Part shown: in pieces, positions 28,901 through 35,635 of the stretch
Numbering within the stretch: the stretch's first letter is position 1
Layout of the letters: every line of letters starts with the position of its first letter
Assembly (NCBI GenBank): GCA_030068525.1
Contig: JASJOS010000009.1
Span: 248,001-312,000 of the forward strand
Direction of reading: 5' to 3'
Length of the DNA stretch: 64,000 nucleotides
From: Xanthocytophaga flava
Lineage (GTDB): Bacteria > Bacteroidota > Bacteroidia > Cytophagales > 172606-1
Notes under the pieces: model-generated
What the model saw: the letters and a program-made list of their open reading frames with translations, nothing else
What the model was told of the DNA's origin: nothing
The model's database searches: none
Program-made: the position numbers and the translations under genes

Positions 28901-30088
28901 ATTGTCGATACTTCTGCTACAGTCTATAATCTGAAGGTAGAGCAATTTGATGCCTATCTGGTTGGACAACAGGGGATGGTGGTTTTAATGGCTTGTGATA
29001 TTCAACGAGTTTTTAAAAATTTAAATCCCAAATTGGCTGAAAAGCTAAAAGATCTGAAAGACTTTGATCAATTACTGGCCAACTCAGAGGTAGTTAAGGC
29101 AATAGAGGGGTTAGACACCAAACGTGATTTGTTTTTAGAAAACCTGTTGAGTCAAAATCCGAATGTTAAGCCCGTTAGTAATCTGTTAACCCATCATGTT
29201 TCAGAAATAGATCCGCAAATGATCGATGTCTGGAAACTATTGGATGAGAATAATAATACGCATAAGAAAATGGATTTTGAGTTTTTGAAAGACAACAGGG
29301 GAAAAACGAAAACTGAAATTCTGGAGGCAGTAAAAAAAGAAAATGATAAAGAAATTTCTCTGGTTGTCAAAGCAGGCTCAACCACTAATTTAGCCAAGAG
29401 CCTGGATGTATTGGAGACGACAGAACCGACGATGTCTCAAGCTTTACGAGATGCCTTTGAGAAAGGAGACCGAACTATATTCAAAGATGAAGTAGTCAAC
29501 AAATTGAAAATGTTATTGGACAAAGACTACATTGGAACAAAAACGATGGTTAGCCAAGTTAGAGCAGTGATGATCAAAGACTTTAATGAAAAGATGGGGG
29601 AAGTTCTGAGTTTTGATGAGTTGATGAAAATTACAGAGAAAGTAGAAAACGGGGGTATTGGGCTGGTCAGTCAACAAGGTTCTCGAGGATCTATGTTTGA
29701 GAGTTGGTTTGAGAAGAATTTTACTGAGAAACTAGGATTACAAGGAAAGTATTCTGGTACTTTTGATGGGGATCAATTTGTTATTGATTGTCATTATTTT
29801 AGAGTAGTTAATAATAGTAATTACATAATTGGTGTAGAGTTAAAGCATATTGATGGTTTATTAAGCGGGGAACCTTTTATTCAATTAGAAAGATATGCGA
29901 AAATGATAAAAGATCGGTTGAATACTAGGATAGTAAGAATAGAATATGTTTTTAGTAAATTTGATGTTGCAAATAGTAATAAAGCCATAATAAAGCAAGT
30001 ATTTGATGACGTTCAACTACCCAATGCAAAAGGAACCCTTTACGAGATATATTATATAAAAAACGGTGAATCTGTTAAAATAAACTAA
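25913..30088 (+). CDS. Sec-exported polymorphic toxin with HINT domain and nuclease C-terminus
   Basis: A 1391-aa protein; the ATG at 25913 opens a signal peptide (LILFVGFWISALANPCLAF), preferred over GTG at 25901. Residues 30-875 are a novel region without Rhs/YD or hemagglutinin repeats, with hydrophobic patches near 455-480 and 600-640. A HINT domain starts at Cys878 (GFCFVASTPVWV), has the TVTHPFV block, and runs to about residue 1022; the usual terminal His-Asn is absent (YLVGQQGMVVLMAC). A helical linker (DPQMIDVWKLLDENN) leads to a C-terminal domain with Asp1292 (FVIDCHYF) and Glu1309-x-Lys1311 (GVELKH), the arrangement of PD-(D/E)XK nucleases. This is the layout of polymorphic toxins in which only the end is toxic. 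The immunity gene starts 4 bases on. The 3' 400 bases are distinctly AT-rich. The nuclease call is probable, not proven. Confidence 0.85.
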   Translation: MVLRIKEILILFVGFWISALANPCLAFTLPADSLYKEELRQFEDFLRHTHEQEKKGIYGKGQYIFSAGKSDSKVPLLSDNPINTGKWFFSEQAGKEVEEQLEAFHKKQDKVKVFVCTGRYYLPEMYMPDEVEVDMKALADLNKQKDNPKLIEKTFRSLQFAHLQLLEREYPGEKKIVLFGIELIRTAITITPDGNGPAKPSASIYGESEIVVDRAFKSAWQVKKPKVDLWQYFNGDRSEWLRSSIADILAGSELYLSGFGDYGVIAKQWINFSVSTKSSLSFLGKLMERLGSENPAQNLMKNTGKLVYDFAKVLDSDEQDLNKLLAENTQLPVRVITTDWRTSQADKKAIDDYITSLPNSVWVFWIDFTKESTIEARYLVLNNGLQVDYATKNQLGKLLINTIWERDMGSYAKDMYRFYFVQSVNMWADLISHAKIPEKYYNPKHEQYTDILYVVFQFTGVSVVTFSTPLEKLLVSAGVTDIDFSQFKFAVVCGFYNGFINLLESLPRTAASFADFIIDWPEKEEIKAFFDGITKLMAKCVGDNKDIVHLIYMATDQLNPVARGLVQLEGFALIQGKCIVEAFWKMFVTCDGVDCNAYQIGAKIGSFAFDVVTFVVPILAATKGTKIAVFLNFLDELDVFSQLLRASGLALRVASSGIRGAYVFGKGFMRISWSDAKKYFQLLNSEGQVLNELSSLRHSVVTDKAGKSYTVIENVPTDDNSTRPTRIQTLLTDADGTVQTDADGYGIARLDNGNEALVDISGKSLRLVTNLSSVFGLLKDTYSNSKKWLQGLGNKLHVYSSGADYTLSYVDNTHIEKDFATITSKGDLVAKRMNDNPTETVEVIADGRILPPNSQEPIDGFGLTRDRNGNLGCSGGFCFVASTPVWVSESGQTRPIGDLQVGEKVLAQRVSSGETGLQKIVSISRNQVSRLVRILVGKDTIWSTVTHPFVGADGKTISAGNLRKGIWLRKAVASVMLASSSVFVPEAQAVAVDSVAIVDTSATVYNLKVEQFDAYLVGQQGMVVLMACDIQRVFKNLNPKLAEKLKDLKDFDQLLANSEVVKAIEGLDTKRDLFLENLLSQNPNVKPVSNLLTHHVSEIDPQMIDVWKLLDENNNTHKKMDFEFLKDNRGKTKTEILEAVKKENDKEISLVVKAGSTTNLAKSLDVLETTEPTMSQALRDAFEKGDRTIFKDEVVNKLKMLLDKDYIGTKTMVSQVRAVMIKDFNEKMGEVLSFDELMKITEKVENGGIGLVSQQGSRGSMFESWFEKNFTEKLGLQGKYSGTFDGDQFVIDCHYFRVVNNSNYIIGVELKHIDGLLSGEPFIQLERYAKMIKDRLNTRIVRIEYVFSKFDVANSNKAIIKQVFDDVQLPNAKGTLYEIYYIKNGESVKIN
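28606..28980 (+). repeat. Direct repeat copy A (HINT segment)
   Basis: This 375-base block inside the toxin gene is repeated at 31684-32058. The first 329 bases differ at a single position (28718, t versus c, Val to Ala). Only the final part, from about 28935, carries a handful more changes. The offset is exactly 3078 bases. Confidence 0.95.
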
Positions 30089-30092
30089 AATT

Positions 30093-30779
30093 ATGACTTC
30101 AAGAGAGCTGTCAATATATTTTACTATAAGTTATATTCTACCATTAGAAGATTTATTAGATATGCTTAATCTATTAAACAAGCATGTTAAAATTATAGTA
30201 AATGATTTAAACTTAATGAATGAGAAGAGAGAATGGATAGATGTATCTGTTTCTTCTTTTGAGCAGCTTTTAAATGAAATAGAATCAATAGATAGAAATG
30301 GATGGAGAATGATTGTGATAAATAATTCTACTTCAGATTTACTTAAAATAGTATTTTCTAAGATTGATAACTCTATGTATAGTATTGGAATTACGATTCC
30401 GGAAAAGCTAAATACTAAAGAGACTGAAAATTTGCCAGTATTGGGATTAAGTATATTTTCTCTTATTCTTTTTAATAGGAAAAAAATTGTTATGGCTTAT
30501 TATGGTGGAAACTATGCAAATATCTATTCTGAAAAACTTTCATTTGAAGAAACTATTAGTATTAACTTTTTTCCTTCTTGGTTACAATACTTTGGTAAAG
30601 AAGAGTTGGAAAATCAAGGAGGTATAGATGCCTTAGAAGCCAACTCATTATTAAAAACAAGTCGCATTCATGATGGGTTGTTAATTCAGATAGGAGATGG
30701 CCCATACGATGCTTTTACTCCAGAAGGAGAAGAGTTATTAGTCAAGGCAACTCGTTCACTACCTCCTGTCAAAAAATAA
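30093..30779 (+). CDS. Immunity protein for the HINT nuclease toxin
   Basis: A 228-aa cytoplasmic protein whose ATG is 4 bases beyond the toxin stop, the position expected of a cognate immunity gene. It is AT-rich and has no signal peptide. The C-terminal part (GLLIQIGDGPYDAFTPEGEE) is the most distinctive segment. I cannot assign it to a named immunity family. It should bind and block the PD-(D/E)XK-like toxin end. A strong intrinsic terminator follows at 30799-30840. Confidence 0.75.
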   Translation: MTSRELSIYFTISYILPLEDLLDMLNLLNKHVKIIVNDLNLMNEKREWIDVSVSSFEQLLNEIESIDRNGWRMIVINNSTSDLLKIVFSKIDNSMYSIGITIPEKLNTKETENLPVLGLSIFSLILFNRKKIVMAYYGGNYANIYSEKLSFEETISINFFPSWLQYFGKEELENQGGIDALEANSLLKTSRIHDGLLIQIGDGPYDAFTPEGEELLVKATRSLPPVKK

Positions 30780-30798
30780 TCGCAGCTATTGTTGTTTT

Positions 30799-30840
30799 CA
30801 AGGCCATTCTTATTTGTAAAGGATGGCCTTGCTATTTTTA
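30799..30840 (+). terminator. Intrinsic terminator after the first immunity gene
   Basis: caaggccattct and aggatggccttg pair over 11 of 12 positions around a short loop, followed by ctattttta. It would end the toxin/immunity transcript before the orphan immunity gene. Confidence 0.75.
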
Positions 30841-30878
30841 TGGAGAAGCCTATTAAATGCATCATAGTTGAAATGAAT

Positions 30879-31577
30879 ATGAAAAGATTTATATTAAAGA
30901 GAGATGGGAAAGATAAAGGAACAGATAGTGTTTATCCTGATTTAAACCCAGAAAATATCCCAAGTCAATATGCTTTAAATAGAACTCAAAACTACTTTTC
31001 AACATTTCTTCCAGATGATACTTCTTTTAAAGGAATGATACCTGAGTATATTGGAGATAATCCTCCTAAACAAGTACATACTATTTGCGATATGCATGAT
31101 TTTATTAGAAAAAAGCCTTATGCACAGGTATATTCTGTTTCTAAACGATTTAAAGAGTTATTAGAGAAATTTACTATTCCTAATACAAAGTTTTATGAAG
31201 GAAGTGTTGTATGGAATGAAAAGGAGTATCCTTATTTTGTTTGGCACATTTTAACTCAACAATTCTCATTTGTTGATTTTGAGAAATCATTATTTTGTGA
31301 TACTAATTACTTTTCGAAAGATGCTATTGGGACAGAATATTATAAAGTTAGTGATTTTTCGAAATTATATCCATTAAAGAAAGAAAAGAAGTGGGATATG
31401 TGGGGGTTCTATAGGGCTGTTATGAAACCTGAGTTTAGAGAAGTAGATGTTTACGAGATGGATTATTATGGAATTGTCATCTCAGAGCGCTTAAAAGAAG
31501 CGATAGAATCCGCTCAACTCACCAATGTTTCAATTACCCCTTGTCCGATTGAGTTTGAGATATCTGATCAAATATGA
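30879..31577 (+). CDS. Orphan immunity protein (Imm11/DUF1629-like)
   Basis: A 232-aa soluble protein with no toxin gene directly before it. It shares a layout with the immunity protein at 33318: an N-terminal MKRF/MKFY start, a central Y-[FL]-W-H (YFVWHIL here, YYLWHTL there), and a C-terminal ISERLKEAIESA resembling ISEKVKRAMEAA. This pattern recalls the Imm11/DUF1629 group, which often protects against AHH nucleases; that is from memory. The ATG at 30879 fits the family start; in-frame codons at 30789 and 30840 fall in the preceding terminator. It is AT-rich. The toxin it matched was probably lost in an earlier cassette exchange. Confidence 0.7.
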   Translation: MKRFILKRDGKDKGTDSVYPDLNPENIPSQYALNRTQNYFSTFLPDDTSFKGMIPEYIGDNPPKQVHTICDMHDFIRKKPYAQVYSVSKRFKELLEKFTIPNTKFYEGSVVWNEKEYPYFVWHILTQQFSFVDFEKSLFCDTNYFSKDAIGTEYYKVSDFSKLYPLKKEKKWDMWGFYRAVMKPEFREVDVYEMDYYGIVISERLKEAIESAQLTNVSITPCPIEFEISDQI

Positions 31578-31621
31578 TCAGTTCAAATAGGCTAAGTAGA
31601 TTTTTTTGAAAATAAGTATAG

Positions 31622-31649
31622 GCCTTCGTTAGTAAATGAGGGCTTTTTT
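31622..31649 (+). terminator. Intrinsic terminator before the silent cassette
   Basis: gccttc (31622-31627) pairs with gagggc (31638-31643), one wobble pair, and is followed by a run of six T. It lies just before the duplicated HINT segment and would stop read-through into it. Confidence 0.65.
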
Positions 31650-31683
31650 ATGCACAGTTGGTCAAAGTCGTCCAATAGGAGAA

Positions 31684-32058
31684 TTTGCAGGTAGGGGAAA
31701 AGGTACTGGCTCAACGTGTATCCAGTGGAGAAACTGGTCTGCAAAAAATAGTCTCTATCAGTCGCAATCAGGTAAGCCGTCTGGTTCGTATTTTGGCAGG
31801 CAAAGATACTATCTGGAGCACAGTGACTCATCCGTTTGTAGGTGCGGATGGAAAAACAATTTCAGCAGGGAATCTTCGCAAGGGTATCTGGCTCAGAAAG
31901 GCAGTTGCTTCTGTGATGCTCGCTTCCAGTTCCGTATTTGTGCCAGAAGCCCAGGCAGTTGCAGTAGATAGTGTGGCTATTGTCGATACTTCTGCTACAG
32001 TCTATAATCTGAAAGTGGAGCAATTTGATGCTTATCTGGTTGGACAAGAAGGAATGGT
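31684..32058 (+). repeat. Direct repeat copy B (HINT segment)
   Basis: Near-identical to 28606-28980. Weaker similarity extends left to tggtcaaa at 31659, where a one-base insertion near 31683 shifts the frame relative to copy A. Left of 31659 no similarity to the toxin gene remains, so the breakpoint lies inside the HINT domain. Confidence 0.95.
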
Positions 32059-33313
32059 GGTAAAAGTACCCTGTAAGATACAAGCACAGGTACTTGCTTT
32101 GGGAATTACACCCGCTGATTTTCCAACTTCGCAGATGTATGATGACTTTCTGATAGATGCTACCCATCTGGACTTGTCTATCTTTCATAAAACCCATCTG
32201 GATGCGTGGAAGGTGTTGTATGAGTCAGGTTCTCCTAATTTGCGAAAAAATAGTGAGATAGTTCAAAAGATGAAATCTGCTCTGGAAACAAAGAATCGCC
32301 CTGCCAACCTTTCAAATAAGGATATTGCTACTGCTATTGGTAGTTCGTCGAGTAAAGAAAAGATGATTGACAATCTGATCAAGGCCACAGATGAAGATGC
32401 CTATAAGAAGGCTCTGTCAGATGTGAGTGCACGAGCTCAACTGGCAGCGTATCTGAAAGCGGCTTTTCCAAAAGGGTCCAAAGCAGTAGCCGCAGCAGAA
32501 GCCATCAATCAGAATTTTAAGAAGATTCTCAAAGAGAGAAAACTATCAGAGGGTATAGATGATTTGGCAGAAGGAGTAAGTGACTTGGGAGATATGTATA
32601 AAAGTCAGTTTAAGGATTTTCTGACCAAGCTGAGAAGTCCTGAATATGCTGCTTTCCATCCACGTTATCAGGATGAGTTGATAACCAAGTATTTTCCTGC
32701 TGATTGGTTAACTCGTTCGGATGTAGATGAATTGACGAAGGAGATATTTGAGAAAATGGGCACGTGGAAGAACTTTTTTGATGGAATGGGCTATCAGGTA
32801 CATCATATTTTTCCTGTTAATTTGTTTAAGAATTCAAATGGATTTAAGATCTATTATGAGTTTTTTGCAGGTAAGACATTAGATTTCAATGCAGTAGAGA
32901 ACTTGCGTAATGCATTAATGTTGCAAGGCAAGAAAGTGGAAGCAGGAAAGGCTATCGGAGTGGAAGATTTTGTACTGGGTGTGCATACCAATCATGACTA
33001 TTATGAAACGGCTATTGGCGCTTATATGGATTTGAAGGCAGATAGTTACATAAAAGGCTTAAAGATTAGTGGAGTTGAGACTGTGGATGATTTATTTAAG
33101 AAGGTAACGGATGCTACTGAGCTTCAGGATAAATTGTCAAAGGTTGCTAACCTGTTGGATGATGATGTAAATGAAATCGCTACTAAACTCAAGCCTTTGT
33201 TGATTCAAAAATCAATCAAAGGAAATGGAAATAAGATTTTGGATGTCAATGATGTATTGATTAAAAATGAGGCTAACCCAGAGCAATCTATTATTGATTT
33301 ATTAACTAATTAA
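31685..33313 (+). pseudogene. Start-less (orphan) HINT-AHH nuclease toxin cassette
   Basis: An open frame of 542 codons with no ATG or signal peptide: it begins within the HINT domain (QVGEKVLAQRVSSG), so no complete protein can be made from it alone. After HINT comes a linker (THLDAWKVLYESGS) also seen in form in the main toxin, a helical region, and a C-terminal domain with His373-His374 (YQVHHIFPVNLF), FNAVENLRNALML and GVHTNHDYYE (His434, His437), the pattern of AHH/HNH-superfamily nucleases. The frame is continuous with copy A, so recombination would give a 1440-aa toxin. An ATG at 31636 enters in the wrong frame. The immunity gene follows after 4 bases. It is best seen as a silent reserve cassette. 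Confidence 0.85.
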
Positions 33314-33317
33314 TTTA

Positions 33318-34028
33318 ATGAAGTTTTATAAGTTCGGTAGAAAATTTGAGACAGATGATCAACTGGCTTCTGCTCAGATCACAGAAGAAGAGTACAAGAT
33401 GAGTGGATTGGAAAATCCTTTGCGAGGACATTATATATGGCAGGACCCTACAAGAGTAAAAATGGATTTGGTTCCTATGTATGAAGGTAGGATTGATGAT
33501 ACGCAATTTGGCGAACAACTTAGAGTTCGGTACGATTTACTTCGTAAAACCGTTAGTATAGGAACATTGTTACGAGTTATAAGTCCTGAATTAAAAGTGT
33601 TCTTAGAGCAGTTTGTTCTCTCTCCTCATGGCTTTTATCCAGTTGAGCTTACCCATGATCTGACCAAAGAAAGCAGAGACTACTATCTGTGGCATACTCT
33701 TAATATTGTCACCAAAGAGGTGATTTATCCTGAATCTGAGTTTGAGTTGATTACCAAGAGAACCAAGGAGTTGATTAGAACTTATGGAAAAGGAACATTT
33801 GAAAATGAGGATCAGTATACTGATGTGGTACGTGATGAGTTGTATGAAAGACGGAATCTTCTTCGTCCGATAAAGCTCTATTATGTTCAACCTTACGAAG
33901 TACTACCGGCTGGTGTGGATGATATAGTAATTAGTGAAAAGGTAAAGCGGGCAATGGAAGCCGCATTTCCTTCTATGGAGTTTTACGAGTTTACCGACTA
34001 TCAGATCATCACTGGTTATCAGGCATAG
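33318..34028 (+). CDS. Immunity protein of the silent AHH cassette (Imm11/DUF1629-like)
   Basis: A 236-aa soluble protein starting 4 bases after the orphan cassette stop. It contains YYLWHTL and ends with ISEKVKRAMEAAFPSMEFYEF; both match the orphan immunity protein at 30879 in position and type. The likely role is to neutralise the AHH-type nuclease. If the cassette itself is silent, this gene may still be expressed and protect against siblings that use the AHH toxin. No promoter is evident between the genes. Confidence 0.75.
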   Translation: MKFYKFGRKFETDDQLASAQITEEEYKMSGLENPLRGHYIWQDPTRVKMDLVPMYEGRIDDTQFGEQLRVRYDLLRKTVSIGTLLRVISPELKVFLEQFVLSPHGFYPVELTHDLTKESRDYYLWHTLNIVTKEVIYPESEFELITKRTKELIRTYGKGTFENEDQYTDVVRDELYERRNLLRPIKLYYVQPYEVLPAGVDDIVISEKVKRAMEAAFPSMEFYEFTDYQIITGYQA

Positions 34029-34078
34029 TCAAGCCTTGTCAATCATAGGCTACCACTCATAGTCTTATATAGAAAGCC

Positions 34079-34849
34079 TTACTCAATCTCAATTAACTGA
34101 TGCCTAAGAGGAACAAACGAGTTGCCTGTTTTGCTTTTTGATAGTAGTTCTGACACAGTGTTGACAGGAAATAGTGTTTCGTCTGTGTATCTGTGATTTG
34201 TGAGAGCATACGGTTGCATTCGAACCAGGTCATTAGGGCGTGTTTGTTTGGAAGTAGTAACAAACGCTCCAAAACGAATTGTTTGTTGAGGCAAAGCTGT
34301 AAGCATACGCGTGTTCGGTTGTGGTTGCTTATTGGCAGAAGTAGTGATTTGAGTTGCGATATTAGATTGTTGTTGAGCTACAAATGCTTCAAAATCAATA
34401 TTTTCCTGTTGTTCCAGCTGTTCAAAGTATTTCCAGTTAGCATAGGCAACCTGAACCCTGACACTGATTTCATCCCGTTTGGCTTCTTTCAGTACCAGTT
34501 TAGCCGCATTGTCCTTATCTTTCTTGCTTTCCAACACAGCCAGGTGATGTTCATTGCGTTTATACTTTTTGTCAATCTCTTTGAACTCCTTCTCAACCTT
34601 TTTCAGCGTTTTATCGCGTTCTTTGGAAGGGGCTGCCTGTTCCAGTTCTGTTTTCTGATTTTGTAGTTGGCTTAAAAGACCCGTTAAATGTAGTTGTAAT
34701 GCACGAGAGATCTTCTCGTCTTCAGCAAGTAGCTTAATCCGTTTTTTCATGTGATGAATCCGTTCATTTTCACGAGCTTCAAAAGCTAGTAATCGGTAAT
34801 AGTCAGATCTGTTTTTGCGAATTGCTGAAGCTAATGTTCTCTTTGCCAT
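34079..34849 (-). CDS. Coiled-coil protein, unassigned
   Basis: A 256-aa soluble protein. Residues 1-150 are rich in Lys, Glu and Leu with heptad character (LSQLQNQKTELEQAAPSKER, KKVEKEFKEIDKKYKRNEHH), predicting a long coiled coil; the second half is Gln/Thr-rich and less ordered (QQQSNIATQITTSANKQPQP). It has no signal peptide and converges on the last immunity gene. It may belong to the toxin locus or be an unrelated insertion. No family recognised. Confidence 0.6.
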   Translation of the reverse strand: MAKRTLASAIRKNRSDYYRLLAFEARENERIHHMKKRIKLLAEDEKISRALQLHLTGLLSQLQNQKTELEQAAPSKERDKTLKKVEKEFKEIDKKYKRNEHHLAVLESKKDKDNAAKLVLKEAKRDEISVRVQVAYANWKYFEQLEQQENIDFEAFVAQQQSNIATQITTSANKQPQPNTRMLTALPQQTIRFGAFVTTSKQTRPNDLVRMQPYALTNHRYTDETLFPVNTVSELLSKSKTGNSFVPLRHQLIEIE

Positions 34850-35635
34850 ATAGTTAAAGTAATTGATTTTTAGGTTGTTTTAATACCCTGAAGATACGAA
34901 AATCGCAAGCCTGCTCCAAAAATATTCGAACTATGTTCAGGGCTCATAGTCAGGTGATTAAGTGAATTTGTGAAAAATATTTTCACACAAAACCTGTCAC
35001 GAAATTTTTACATCTGTTCACTCAGCGTTGACCCATGAAAAACCCATTCCCAAGATGTACCCGGAACTGGAATGTGGAATCTGTTTTTCTGTAAAAGAGT
35101 TTTTTGAATAGGTGTTTGGGTTTGCTTCTGTTCTGAGTATATTCCTCATTACAATCCTTTTACCTGCTTATTTATATTCATGTACTATCCTCTGCAAATA
35201 CAACCTACCTGCTGCAACTTGTAATATTTTGGATTTCCTCGTATTCTTTCACGTTAAAGAACGCCTCTATAACCCTTCTATTGATTTTTTAATGGATATG
35301 CCGGTTTGTAAGTGTTTGTCTGGTAGGGTTTTATTGGATTTTATGCAGGGAAAAAATAATCACTGCTCTGTCATTGCAATGTATGTTAAGAATCAATTAC
35401 GTTTTTTTTAGGCGGCTTTCCTTTCGTTTTTTTGATACACTATTGTCTTAAAGTAACACGATAGGATATAGGTGTTTTGGTTTTTTTAGAAAAAATGGTC
35501 TTCTGGTTTCGTAATATCATTATTGTAACTATCCTTTTAATCTGGAGGTAGGCAATAGAAATACATCTTTATGGAACAATTTAACCAACATTCACCCAAC
35601 TATCCTCACAATAAGGTATCGTCTATAGCTAGTGT
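34850..35635. other. 786-base intergenic region
   Basis: AT-rich. It holds a small palindrome (gtgaaaa/ttttcac, about 34969-34985) upstream of the minus-strand coiled-coil gene, and must contain the promoter of the 1510-aa protein gene. A GTG-started frame at 35112-35411 is not convincing. Nothing else recognised. Confidence 0.4.

Noticed and set aside
30789..30878. An extended N-terminus of the orphan immunity protein (TTG at 30789 or ATG at 30840)
   Set aside because: The extension would be encoded within an intrinsic terminator; the ATG at 30879 matches the start of the related protein at 33318.
31636..31971. A 111-codon frame starting with ATG in the silent cassette
   Set aside because: It is the HINT region read in a shifted frame after a one-base insertion; its ATG lies in a terminator stem and the product (RGKGTGSTCIQWRNW...) has no sense as a protein.
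35112..35411. A 99-codon plus-strand frame in the gap before the 1510-aa gene
   Set aside because: It starts with GTG, has a low-quality mixed hydrophobic/Cys composition, and shows no family likeness; probably chance.
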